Source: Rhodococcus sovatensis
GTDB lineage: Bacteria > Actinomycetota > Actinomycetes > Mycobacteriales > Mycobacteriaceae
Length of the DNA stretch: 64,000 nucleotides
NCBI RefSeq assembly: GCF_037327425.1
Contig: NZ_CP147846.1
Location: 930,001-994,000, forward strand
Direction: 5' to 3'
The notes under the pieces are model-generated. The model was given only the letters and a program-made list of their open reading frames with translations, was not told where the DNA came from and ran no database searches. The position numbers were made by a program, and so were the translations under genes. Below, one piece after another: positions 1 through 10,800 of the stretch. Every line of letters starts with the position of its first letter. Position 1 is the stretch's first letter.

Positions 1-705
1 GAGAAGCCGAGCCGCACGGGGCTGAGCGTCGATGCGATCGTGCACGCAGCAATAGAGATCGCCGACGCCGAGGGTCTGGATGCGGTGTCGATGCGCAGGG
101 TGGGGGACCGACTGGGCGTCGGCGCCATGTCGCTGTACACCCACGTGCCGGGGCGAAACGATCTGACCGATCTGATGACCGACAGTGCACTGGGGTCTCT
201 GTACTCGGGGATCGACGAGCCGACAGCGTCGACGACGGGATGGCGCGAGGGACTGCGTTTCGTCGCGGAGCGGAACTGGCAGCTCTACCGCACGCACCCG
301 TGGCTCCTCGACGCGCAGGGTGCGCGCGCGGTGCTCGGCCCACACACCAACGACAAGTACGAGGCCGAGCTACGGGTCATCGACGGGATCGGATTGACCG
401 ACGTCGAGATGGACTCGGTGCTGACGTTGGTTCTGACGCACGTCGCGGGCACGGCTCGTGCGCTCGCCCGGTTCAATCGGGTTCGCGAGGAGTCGGGCAT
501 GACCGACGTTCAATGGTGGGAAGCGACGGCGCCGGTTCTGGAGCAGGTCATGGATCGCGACAGGTATCCGGTGGCGTCGCGGGTCGGGACGGCTGCCACC
601 GAGTCGTACGACGCGGCGAGCGATCCGGTACACGAGTACCAATTCGGCGTCGAGCGCATTCTCGACGGTGTGGCTGCGCTCGTGGAGCGAGCGCAGCCAC
701 ACTGA
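1..705 (+). CDS. TetR/AcrR-family regulator, 5' end outside window
   Basis: The frame is open to the first base of the window, so the start codon lies upstream; an internal GTG at 40 would give 221 residues but would cut the domain. The helix-turn-helix is visible as AIEIADAEGLDAVSMRRVGD followed by LGVGAMSLYTHV, the classic TetR recognition helix with the MSLYTHV signature. The rest resembles the tetracycline-repressor-type C-terminal ligand and dimer domain. Such proteins repress nearby efflux or catabolic genes until a small ligand binds; the target here is unknown because the upstream neighbour is missing. The gene ends 4 bp from the stop of the convergent helix-hairpin-helix gene. Confidence 0.9.
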   Translation, partial: EKPSRTGLSVDAIVHAAIEIADAEGLDAVSMRRVGDRLGVGAMSLYTHVPGRNDLTDLMTDSALGSLYSGIDEPTASTTGWREGLRFVAERNWQLYRTHPWLLDAQGARAVLGPHTNDKYEAELRVIDGIGLTDVEMDSVLTLVLTHVAGTARALARFNRVREESGMTDVQWWEATAPVLEQVMDRDRYPVASRVGTAATESYDAASDPVHEYQFGVERILDGVAALVERAQPH

Positions 706-709
706 CGGG

Positions 710-1408
710 TTACCCGGCTTCGCTCAGCGAAGGCAGAGGCGCGGCCGGACCGATGCGCCGCTGGTAGCGCCAGACGGCATGTTCGAGGGCTGCGTGCGGG
801 GCACCCATCGACTCGGCCGCGAGGTCGAGGAGGATCTCGGCGAGTTCACCCTCCACCCTTCGGCCGACCGCGTCCGAGACGTACGCAACGAAGTGACGAA
901 GCGAATCGGGTGTTCGTCGCCCCACCAGGAAGAGGGCGCATTCCCATGTCTTCGGTCCGATCCCGGCGATCGCGGTGACGGCCTCTCGCTGATCGTCGGC
1001 GTCCAACAACTGGTCGGCGGCCCGAACCCCGCACCCGGCCAGGACGTCGGCACACTTCGCCACTGCCTCTGCCTTGGTAGTGGAGTTGCCTGCCACTCGC
1101 TGACGGTTGTCGAGGATCTCTGCGAGGTCGTCCGGCCGATCGATGAACGACGCAAGTTCTGTCAGGTCATCGAGTTGATCGGTGCTGCGATAGGCGCGCC
1201 ATCGCGAGATGACGCGTCGCACGCCATTGTCGGTGCCGCCGTAGGTAGCGCGCGCAGAGAAGACGGCGTCGAGCAGCGCAGCTTCGACCTCGTTCGGCCA
1301 CCCTGCTGTCCAGAACGATGAATTGTCTTGTATTGCAGTGGATTCGATGTGCTGAGCGATCGCATCCCGATCGTGCTGCGAAAAGATATGTGTGACTGAC
1401 GAATACAT
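710..1408 (-). CDS. Helix-hairpin-helix (HhH-GPD-like) protein, 232 aa
   Basis: A frame of 315 codons is open from 1657, but I start it at the ATG at 1408 because GGGGGA sits five bases upstream; ATG 1420 is an alternative. The only clear motif is AIAGIGPKTWECALFLVGR, a helix-hairpin-helix of the kind found in DNA glycosylases and endonuclease III. The iron-sulfur cysteines and the catalytic lysine/aspartate pattern of those enzymes are not evident, so DNA or nucleotide binding is likely but enzymatic activity is not shown. It faces the TetR gene tail to tail and is divergent from fas. Confidence 0.7.
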   Translation of the reverse strand: MYSSVTHIFSQHDRDAIAQHIESTAIQDNSSFWTAGWPNEVEAALLDAVFSARATYGGTDNGVRRVISRWRAYRSTDQLDDLTELASFIDRPDDLAEILDNRQRVAGNSTTKAEAVAKCADVLAGCGVRAADQLLDADDQREAVTAIAGIGPKTWECALFLVGRRTPDSLRHFVAYVSDAVGRRVEGELAEILLDLAAESMGAPHAALEHAVWRYQRRIGPAAPLPSLSEAG

Positions 1409-1538
1409 GAATTCCCCCATGTTCGATGTGCCCGGTTTCGCGGTGTGTGCGGAAGGTACTGCGCGCCACCGACACGATTCGGAGGGCCGAACTACAGATG
1501 TGGTCAGCTTCACATAACGGAATGATAACGATAAATGC

Positions 1539-1692
1539 GAGGGAATCCTCATGTTCCGTCGAGTGAATTGCGGCCACTGCCTGCGCTGATGTTTGTTACT
1601 GGCGAGTTGGACGATCGGTATGAAAGTCCAGTTCAGGTACGTACTGGCGGGTAGCACTTGGACGTCATATGAAACGTGAGGATTTCCTCATG
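1539..1692. promoter_or_regulatory. Repeated inverted motif in fas upstream region
   Basis: Two copies of GAGG(G/A)(A/T)(A/T)TCCTCATG lie at 1539-1553 and 1678-1692. The second sits within the perfect 14-base inverted repeat TGAGGATTTCCTCA (1677-1690). They fall in the 434-bp gap (1409-1842) between the divergent HhH and fas genes, which otherwise shows no gene. The spacing and symmetry suggest a regulator site; mycobacterial fas is known to be controlled by the TetR-type FasR, but I cannot say that this is its site. Confidence 0.4.
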
Positions 1693-1842
1693 ATTTTGTG
1701 TCAACCTTGTGGCACGCGGATAGAGCCACCTCGCTGCCGGCGACGGATGGGCTCCTCGACTTCGCCCCTCGGCGCCGATGACGGACGCCACCGACGAAGC
1801 AACCTTGGACCCCCGAGTTGCTCACGAGAGGAAATTTGCACC

Positions 1843-4800
1843 TTGACGATCAACGAGAGCACACCATCACACGGACAGGGCGCGGGAAGATCCCCCAAGA
1901 GCGGTGGCGGTTCTCGTACCCTCACAGACCGGTTCGCTGCCGGTGAGCCCTACGCGCTTGCATTCGGCGGACAGGGATCGCCATGGCTGAGCTCCCTCGA
2001 GGAGCTCGCACGTGACTCCGCCCTCGAGCCCGAACTGACCGACCTCGTCAACGAGTCGGCAGCCATCCTGGCTCCAGTCGCCTCCGACCTGCTCGTCGTC
2101 CGTTCGGTCGGCTTCGATCCCATCGGTTGGATGCTCGAGCAGGACCTCGCCGACGACCTCGACGGCACCGGCTCCTTCGGACCGTCCGAGGCAGCACTCA
2201 CGTCCGCAGCAGTGTCTTTGCCTGGCGTCTTCCTCACCCAGGTCGCCGCCCTGCGCGCATTGAAGCTGCAGGGACTCGATCCCGCCGAGGTCCCCCCGGT
2301 CACCGTCATCGGCCACTCACAGGGACTCATCGCAGCCGAGTCGGTCAAGAGCCACGGCGGCGAAGACGCACGCCTCCTGGCCGTCGCGCAGCTGATCGGT
2401 GCAGCGGCCGGACTCATCGGACGTCGTCGCGGGATCCTCGGCACGGCCGACCGCGCGCCCATGGTCTCGGTCTCGAACGTCGAACCCGAGCGACTCCAGG
2501 CCATCGTCGACGAACTTGCCATCGACGGCGCGCCGGAGCGTTCCGCTGTGCTCGCCATCCGCAACGGCCGTCGCCGCGTCGTACTCGCGGGGCCGCCGGC
2601 ACAGATCGCCCGCGTCCAGGAACGCGCCGAGCAGATCGCCGCGTCCGAAGAGCGTGAGCGTGATTCGAAGAAGCGTGGCGGCGCAGTGTTCGCCCCTGTC
2701 TTCGAAATCCTCCCCGTCGAGATCGGCTTTCACCATCCCGCACTGAACGACGCAGTCGAACTCGTCTCGGCCTGGGCCGCTCGCTGTGGACTCGACGTAG
2801 ATGTCGCGCGCAGCCTCTCGCAGCGCATTCTCGTCGACCCCGTCGACTGGGTTGCAGAGATCGACGGTGTCGTTGCCGCCGGAGCCGACTGGATTCTCGA
2901 CCTCGGTCCAGGGGATCTCCTCACCCGCATGACCACCCCGGCCCTGCGTGGCCAGGGCGTCGGAATCATCGCGGCCTCGACGCGTGGCGGTCACCGCAAC
3001 CTGCTGACCCCGGGCGCAGCACCCGAGGTGCAGCCGTCCTGGGCCGAATTCGCGCCGAAGCCGGTCACCTTGCCCGACGGCCGCGTCGTCGTCGAGACCT
3101 CGTTCACCAAGCTCACCGGACGTTCGCCGATCCTGCTGGCAGGCATGACGCCGACGACGGTCGACGCCAAAATCGTCGCTGCCGCCGCCAATGCCGGCCA
3201 CTGGGCCGAGCTTGCCGGTGGTGGACAGGTCACCGAAGAGATCTTCACCGACCGTGTCGCCGAGCTCACCCAGCTGCTCGAGCCCGGCCGCGCCGTGCAG
3301 TTCAACTCACTCTTTCTCGATCCGTACCTGTGGAAGCTGCAGCTCGGCGGACGGCGCCTCGTCCAGCGTGCACGTGCTGCCGGCGCTGCCTTCGACGGCG
3401 TCATCGTCACCGCGGGCATCCCGGAACTCGAAGAAGCGGTCGCGCTGATCGAGGAGCTGTCCGAGGCAGGCATCTCGCACGTCTGCTTCAAGCCGGGAAC
3501 GGTCGCGCAGATCCGCGCAGTCATCCGCATCGCCAACGAGGTTCCGTCGTACCCGGTCATCGTCCACATCGAAGGTGGGCGCGCAGGCGGACACCACTCG
3601 TGGGAAGACCTCGACGACCTGCTGCTCACCACCTACGCCGAGCTGCGGGCGCGCCCGAACCTCGTCATCTGTGTCGGCGGCGGCATCGGTACTCCCGAGC
3701 GTGCAGCCGAATACCTCACCGGCCGTTGGTCGTTGAGTGCCGGCTACCCCAAGATGCCGCTCGACGGCATCCTCGTCGGAACCGCAGCGATGGCTACTCT
3801 CGAAGCCACGACGGCCCCCGAGGTCAAGCAACTCCTCGTCGACACCCCGGGAACGCCCGACTGGGTCGGCGCAGGTACCGCAGTAGGCGGAATGGCCTCC
3901 GGCCGTAGTCAGCTGGGCGCCGACATTCACGAGATCGACAACGCTGCATCACGTTGTGGGCGCCTGCTCGACGAGGTCGCCGGCGATTCCGACGCCGTGG
4001 CCGAGCGCCGCGACGAGATCATCGCAGCACTCGACGGCACGGCCAAGCCGTTCTTCGGCGACGTCGCCGACATGACCTACCAGCAGTGGCTCACCCGCTA
4101 CCTCGATCTGGCCATCGGAACGGACTCCCGCAGCGAATTCGATTGTGGCGGCGAGTTCACCGACGCAGTCTCCGAGGCGCGCGAATCGGTCTGGCTCGAC
4201 GTCACATGGCGCACCCGCTTCCTCGAAATGCTGCAGCGTGCGGAGGCTCGTCTGCATCCGGTCGACCGCGGACCGATCCCGACGCTGTTCTCGGACGTCG
4301 AGACCCTCGAACGCCCTCGCGCTGCGCTGCGTTCACTTCTCGCTCAGTTCCCCGACGCCGGCGATGTGGTTCTCCACCCTGCCGACATCACGTTCTTCAC
4401 CTCGCTTTGCCGCCTGCCGGGTAAGCCCGTCAACTTCGTGCCCGTCGTCGACGGCGACGTCCGGCGCTGGTGGCGCAGTGACTCGCTGTGGCAGGCACAC
4501 GATTCGCGCTACTCGGCGGATCAGGTCTGCATCATTCCCGGCACAGTCGCTGTCGCTGGCATCACCGAGGTCGACGAGCCCGTCGGCGACCTGCTGAATC
4601 GCTTCGAGAAGGCAGCAGCCGACGAGCTGGTAGCCGAGGGCGCGCAGGCGACATCGATCGCCAGCCGTCGTCACGCGGAGATCGCACCCGGACTGCTCGG
4701 CATCGTCCTGGCAGCGCCGGATGTCAACTGGGCATCACGGATGACTCAGAACCCGGTTGCACGCCTCGGCGATCCCGCCGAGTGGGTCGTCGATTCCGAC

Positions 4801-7800
4801 ACCGTCGCCTCGCATCCCCAGACGGGATCCACCCTGACGGTTCAGGATTCGGATCACGTCGAACTGACGGTTCCGCTTGCGCCCGGCAAAGAGGTGCGCA
4901 TCCGACTCACCGTCCCGGCGTCCACGATCGACGGCGGCGCACCTGTCGTCACCGCCGACGATGCGCAGAAGTCCATGTCGTCACTACTCGGAGTTGCTGC
5001 AGGGCAGGATCTTCCGAAGGTCAAGAACGGTGTGGCGCGGATCAATCTCGCGTGGATTCCCGATCTGGTGGCCGATCACGCAGGAGTCACCGGATCAGGT
5101 TTGCCCGAGTCGTTGACCGTCAGCGGTAGCGCAGTGCCCGACGTGCTCGTCGGAGCCTGCTGGCCGGCCGTCTTCGCGGTTCTCGGAGCCACTCGTACGA
5201 GCACAGGCATCGACGTCATCGAGGGCATGCTCGACCTGGTCCACCTCGACCACAGCGTCAACTTGGTCGGCACACTGCCGACCGACGCGTCGATCCTGGT
5301 CGTCAAGGCCGAGGCAGGCGAGGTGCTCGACACCGATCTCGGTCGGGTCGTCGAGGTGTCCGTAGAAATCGGAGCGATGCTCGGTGAAGGCCTCGACGCC
5401 CCCGCCGTCGCAACCCTGGTGGAACGCTTCGCGATTCGTGGACGCACCGGCAAGGGTGAGCTCGTCGATCCGGCCCGCGCCGGTGGCTCGGTCTCGGCCG
5501 ACGCCAAGGACACCCCGCGTCGTCGCCGTCGTCAGGCAACCATCGTCGCCCCGCGCAACATGGCAGCATTCGCCCAGGTCTCGGGCGATCACAACCCGAT
5601 CCACACATCCGACCCGGCAGCACTGCTCGCCGGTCTCGGCAGTCCGATCGTGCATGGCATGTGGCTCTCGGCAGCCGCTCAGCAGGCCGTCACCGCGGTC
5701 GATCATGAGGACACCAAGACCCCGCCGCGTCGCTTGACTGCGTGGACGGCACGGTTCCTCGGAATGGTCCGCCCCGGAGCCGAGATCGACGTGCGCGTCG
5801 ACCGCACCGGATTCGACCAGGGCGCCGAACTCGTCGAGGTCTCGTGCCGCGTCGAAGGCGAACTCGTCATGGTTGCCACCGCTCGTACTGCGGCGCCGAA
5901 GACGGTCTACGCATTCCCCGGCCAGGGCATCCAGCGTCAGGGCATGGGCCTCGACGCTCGGGCTCGCTCGAAGGCTGCCCGTGAGGTCTGGGAGCGTGCC
6001 GACAAGCACACCCGCAAGGCACTCGGGTTCTCCATTCTTGCTGTCGTACGCGACAACCCAACAACGCTCAAGGCGCGCGGCACCTCGCACAAGCACCCGG
6101 ACGGTGTTCTGCACCTGACGCAGTTCACCCAGGTCGCCATGGCCGTCCTCGGTGTCGCGCAGGTCGCCGAAATGCGCGAATCCGGTGTGTTCGTCGAGAA
6201 TTCGATTCTCGCCGGCCATTCCGTCGGCGAATACAACGCGCTCGCTGCCGTTGCCGGCGTCCTTCCGCTCGAAGCTGTCCTCGAGGTCGTCTTCCAGCGT
6301 GGTTCGGCAATGCACGCACTCGTTCCGCGTGACGCTGCCGGACGGAGCAACTACCGGATGGCCGCCATCCGGCCGTCGCAGATCGGTCTCGCCGACGAGG
6401 ACGTGCAGGCATTCGTCGCCGGTGTCGCCGAAGAGTCCGGCGAATTCCTCGAAATCGTCAACCTGAACCTCCGTGGCTCGCAGTACGCCATCGCGGGAAC
6501 GGTCGACGGGCTCGGGGAGCTGGAGAAGAAGATCGCGATCCGCCGCGCCGAGTTCGGTGGCAAGGCCGCGTACATCATGGTTCCCGGCATCGACGTGCCG
6601 TTCCACTCGACGGTGCTACGCGGCGGAGTCGACGACTTCCGTACCCGCCTCGAATCCCTGCTGCCGGCAGATCTCGATCCCGAGATTCTGCTCGGCCGCT
6701 ACGTGCCGAACCTAGTTCCGCGGCCGTTCTCGCTGGAGCGCTCGTTCATCCAGCAAATCGCGGATCTGGTTCCGTCGGAACCGCTGAACAACGTCCTGTC
6801 CGATTTCGACTCGTGGGCCGCACGGCCGCATGATCTGTGCCGAGTTGTCCTGACCGAACTGCTGGCGTGGCAGTTCGCCAGCCCGGTTCGCTGGATCGAG
6901 ACCCAGGACCTGCTGTTCGCCGACGAGTCCGAAGGCGGACTCGGAGTCGAGCGTTTCGTCGAAATCGGCCTCAGCGCAACCCCGACCGTCGCCAACCTCG
7001 CGTCGCAGACGCTGAAGTTGCCGGGCCGATTCGGCCTGCCGGTCGAGGTGCTCAACGTCGAGCGCGAAGCCGCGATCGTCTACGGCACCGACACCGATCC
7101 AGCTCCGGTGGACGAGGAAGAGTCAGCTCCGGCCGAGACGGCCTCTGCACCCGCAGCGGCTGCTGCTCCGGCCGCGGCGCCTGCACCCGCTGCGGCACCG
7201 TCGGGCGGGCCCCGTCCCGACGACATCGCGTTCAGCGCGTCGGATGCGACCAAGATCCTCATCGGCTTGTGGACCAAGCTGCAGCTCGATCAGATCGGGC
7301 CCGCCGACACCATCGAGGCACTGTGCGACGGCGTCTCCTCGCGTCGTAACCAGCTGCTCGTCGACCTCGGTTCCGAGCTCTCGCTCGGCGCCATCGACGG
7401 TGCCGCCGACGCCGACATGGGTGCGCTCTCCGGCACCGTCAACAAGTTGGCTCGTACCTACAAGCCGTTCGGCCCGGTGCTGAGCGACTCGATCAACGAT
7501 CACCTGCGCAAGGTGTTCGGACCGTCGGGACGGCGACCGGCCTCCATCGCGGACCGCGTGAAGAAGGTCTGGGAGCTGGGCGACGGCTGGGCCAACCACG
7601 TCACGGCCGAGGTCGCCCTCGGCACTCGTGACGGCGTATCGGTGCGCGGCGGGGCCCTCGGCGGACTTGCCGACGGTGCGCTGGCCGACGGCGGTGCGGT
7701 CGATACCGTCATCGACTCGGCGGTCGCCGCAGTCGCTGCCCGACGCGGTGTTGCAGTCTCGTTGCCGCAGACCGGTGGCGGTGGCGGTGGAACCGTCGAC

Positions 7801-10800
7801 GCTGCCGCGCTGGGTGAGTTCACCGAACACATCACCGGCCGCGACGGAGTGCTTGCTTCGGCTGCACGCCTGGTTCTCGAACAGCTGGGTCTCGCCGAGG
7901 CGCCGAACGCACTTGCCGACAGCAACCCGGATGCTGCGCTCGTCGATCTCGTTGCGGCGGAGCTCGGTTCGGATTGGCCGAGGCTCGTCGCCCCGGCATT
8001 CGATGCCCGCAAGGCCGTGCTCATCGACGACCGTTGGGCCACCGCCCGCGAGGACCTTGCCCGGCTGTGGCTCGGTACCGCCGGTGATCTGACCGTCGAG
8101 TCCTTCGCAGGTGCAGGCAAAGCTGTTGCTGCCCAGGCGCAGTGGTGGAAGGCCAAGGCCGACTACGAGAACAAGGCCGTTCTTGCCGAGACATACGGCC
8201 GCATCGCCGACATCGCGCTCGTCTCCGACTCGAAGGGCGAATGGTCCGACGAGGTCGCAGTCATCACCGGCGGCAGCAAGGGTTCGATCGCAGCGTCGGT
8301 CGCAGGCAAGCTGCTGGGCGGGGGAGCGACGGTCTTCGTCACCACCTCGCGTCTCGACGACGAGCGTCTGAAGTTCTACCGCAGCCTGTACCGCGCCAAC
8401 GCTCGCGCTGGTGCATCGCTGTGGGTCGTGCCTGCCAACATCGCGTCCTACAGCGACGTCGATGCGCTCATCGAGTGGATCGGCTCCGATCAGGTCGACA
8501 ACGCCGGCGGTGCCAAGACTCTCGTCAAGGCAGGAATCACCCCGACGATGCTGTTCCCGTTCGCCGCTCCTCGCGTCGTCGGTGAGCTGTCCGACGCCGG
8601 TGGCCGCGCCGAGATGGAAATGCGTGTGCTGCTCTGGTCCGTCGAGCGTCTGATCGGCGGTCTGTCGAAGATCGGCTACGACAACGACATCGACACGCAC
8701 CTGCACGTCGTGCTTCCCGGTTCGCCGAACCGCGGAATGTTCGGTGGCGACGGTGCCTACGGCGAGTCCAAGGCTGCTCTCGATGCGATCGCAGCCAAGT
8801 GGGGCTCGGAGAAGAGCTGGGCCGAGCGGGTGTCGCTCGCGCACGCTCACATCGGCTGGGTTCGTGGAACCGGCCTGATGGGCGGAAACGATCCGATCGT
8901 CGAAGCCGTCGAAGCCGAGGGTGTGCGCACCTGGTCCACAGACGAGATGGCCACCGAGCTGCTGAAGCTGTGCGACGCGTCGGCTCGACGCCAGGCAGCC
9001 GAGGCTCCGCTGCTCGCGGACCTGACGGGCGGTTTGGCCGACACCAAGCTCAACCTCGTCGAACTTGCTCGCGAAGCCGCAGCTGCCGCTGCGGACAAGA
9101 CCGAGCAAGCCGTCGACGATTCGATCATCGCTGCGCTGCCTGCACCGCCGCGTCTGACCGCGACTACAGCTCCGGCATGGCCCACGCTCGATGTGGACCC
9201 GCAGGACCTGGTCGTCATCGTCGGAGCGGGTGAGCTCGGACCGTACGGCAGCGCTCGTACCCGCTTCGAGATGGAGGTCGACGAGGAGCTCTCTGCCGCG
9301 GGAGTTCTCGAACTCGCGTGGAACACCGGCCTGATCGCCTGGGAGAACGATCCCAAGCCGGGTTGGTATGACATCGAGTCCGGTGACTTCGTGCCGGAGG
9401 AGGAGATCGCCGACAAGTACCACGACATCGTGGTCGAGAAGTGCGGTATCCGCACCTACGGTGACGATGGCGCCATGGTCGGCAACACAGCGCCGCTGAT
9501 GACCTCGATCTTCCTCGACAACGATCTGACGTTCGTCGTCGGAACCGAGATCGACGCTCGCTCGTTCGCTGCGGCGGATCCCGAGCACACGTTGATCACA
9601 CCGGTTCCGGACTCGAGCGACTGGCAGGTCACCCGTAAGGCTGGCACCGAGATTCGGGTCCCGCGCAAGATGAAGCTCACCCGCACCGTGGGTGGACAGA
9701 TTCCGACCGGCTTCGACCCGACCAAGTGGGGTATCTCGCCCGATATGGCGAGCTCGGTGGACCGTGTCGCACTGTGGAACATCGTCACCACGGTCGACGC
9801 ATTCATCTCCTCGGGCTTCAACCCCTCGGAACTGATGCGCTGGGTGCACCCGACGCTGGTCGCCAACACACAGGGCACCGGCATGGGCGGCATGGAGTCG
9901 ATGCGCTCGCTGTACATCGACACCCTGCTCGGCGACGCTCGTGCGAACGACATCCTGCAGGAAGCTCTGCCGAACGTCGTTGCTGCGCACGTGGTTCAGT
10001 CGTACATCGGTAGCTACGGCGCGATGGTTCACCCCGTCGCCGCCTGCGCCACCGCGGCCGTCTCCGTCGAAGAAGGCGTCGACAAGATCAAGCTGGGCAA
10101 GGCGCAGCTGGTCGTGGCCGGTGGCTTCGACGATCTGAGCACCGAAGGCATCATCGGCTTCGGCGACATGTCCGCCACGGCGGACTCGGCGGCAATGACT
10201 GCCAAGGGCATCAGCGATCGACGGTTCTCGCGAGCCAACGACCGCAGGCGCGGCGGATTCGTCGAGTCACACGGCGGCGGAACGATTCTGCTGGCTCGCG
10301 GTGACCTCGCGTTGGAAATGGGCCTACCGGTCCTCGGTGTGGTTGCGTACGCACAGTCGTTCGGCGACGGTGTGCACACCTCCATCCCGGCTCCCGGGCT
10401 CGGTGCGCTCAGCGCCGGCCGCGGCGGCAGGGACTCGGCGCTTGCGTTGTCTCTCAACGCGCTCGGCGTCAGTGCCGACGACGTGGCAGTGATCTCCAAG
10501 CACGACACCTCGACTGCAGCCAACGACCCGAACGAGGCGGAACTGCACACTCGCCTCGCGAATGCCATCGGCCGCACCGACGGAGCTCCTTTGTTCGTCG
10601 TCTCGCAGAAGAGCCTCACCGGACACTCGAAGGGCGGTGCGGCTGCGTGGCAGCTGATCGGTCTGTGCCAGGTGCTGGCAAACGGTGTCATCCCGCCGAA
10701 CCGCAGTCTCGACTGTGTCGACGACAAGATGACGGAGTTCGGACACCTGGTGTGGGCTCGCGAGCCGCTGCGCTTCGGTGACTCGGTACCTCTCAAGGCG

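Noticed and set aside
7123..10032. 969-codon open frame on the strand opposite fas (also 5095-6606, 503 codons)
   Set aside because: Both are antisense to the conserved ketoreductase/ketosynthase and dehydratase coding sequence, have Arg/Asp-rich compositions typical of shadow frames in high-GC DNA, and show no domains.
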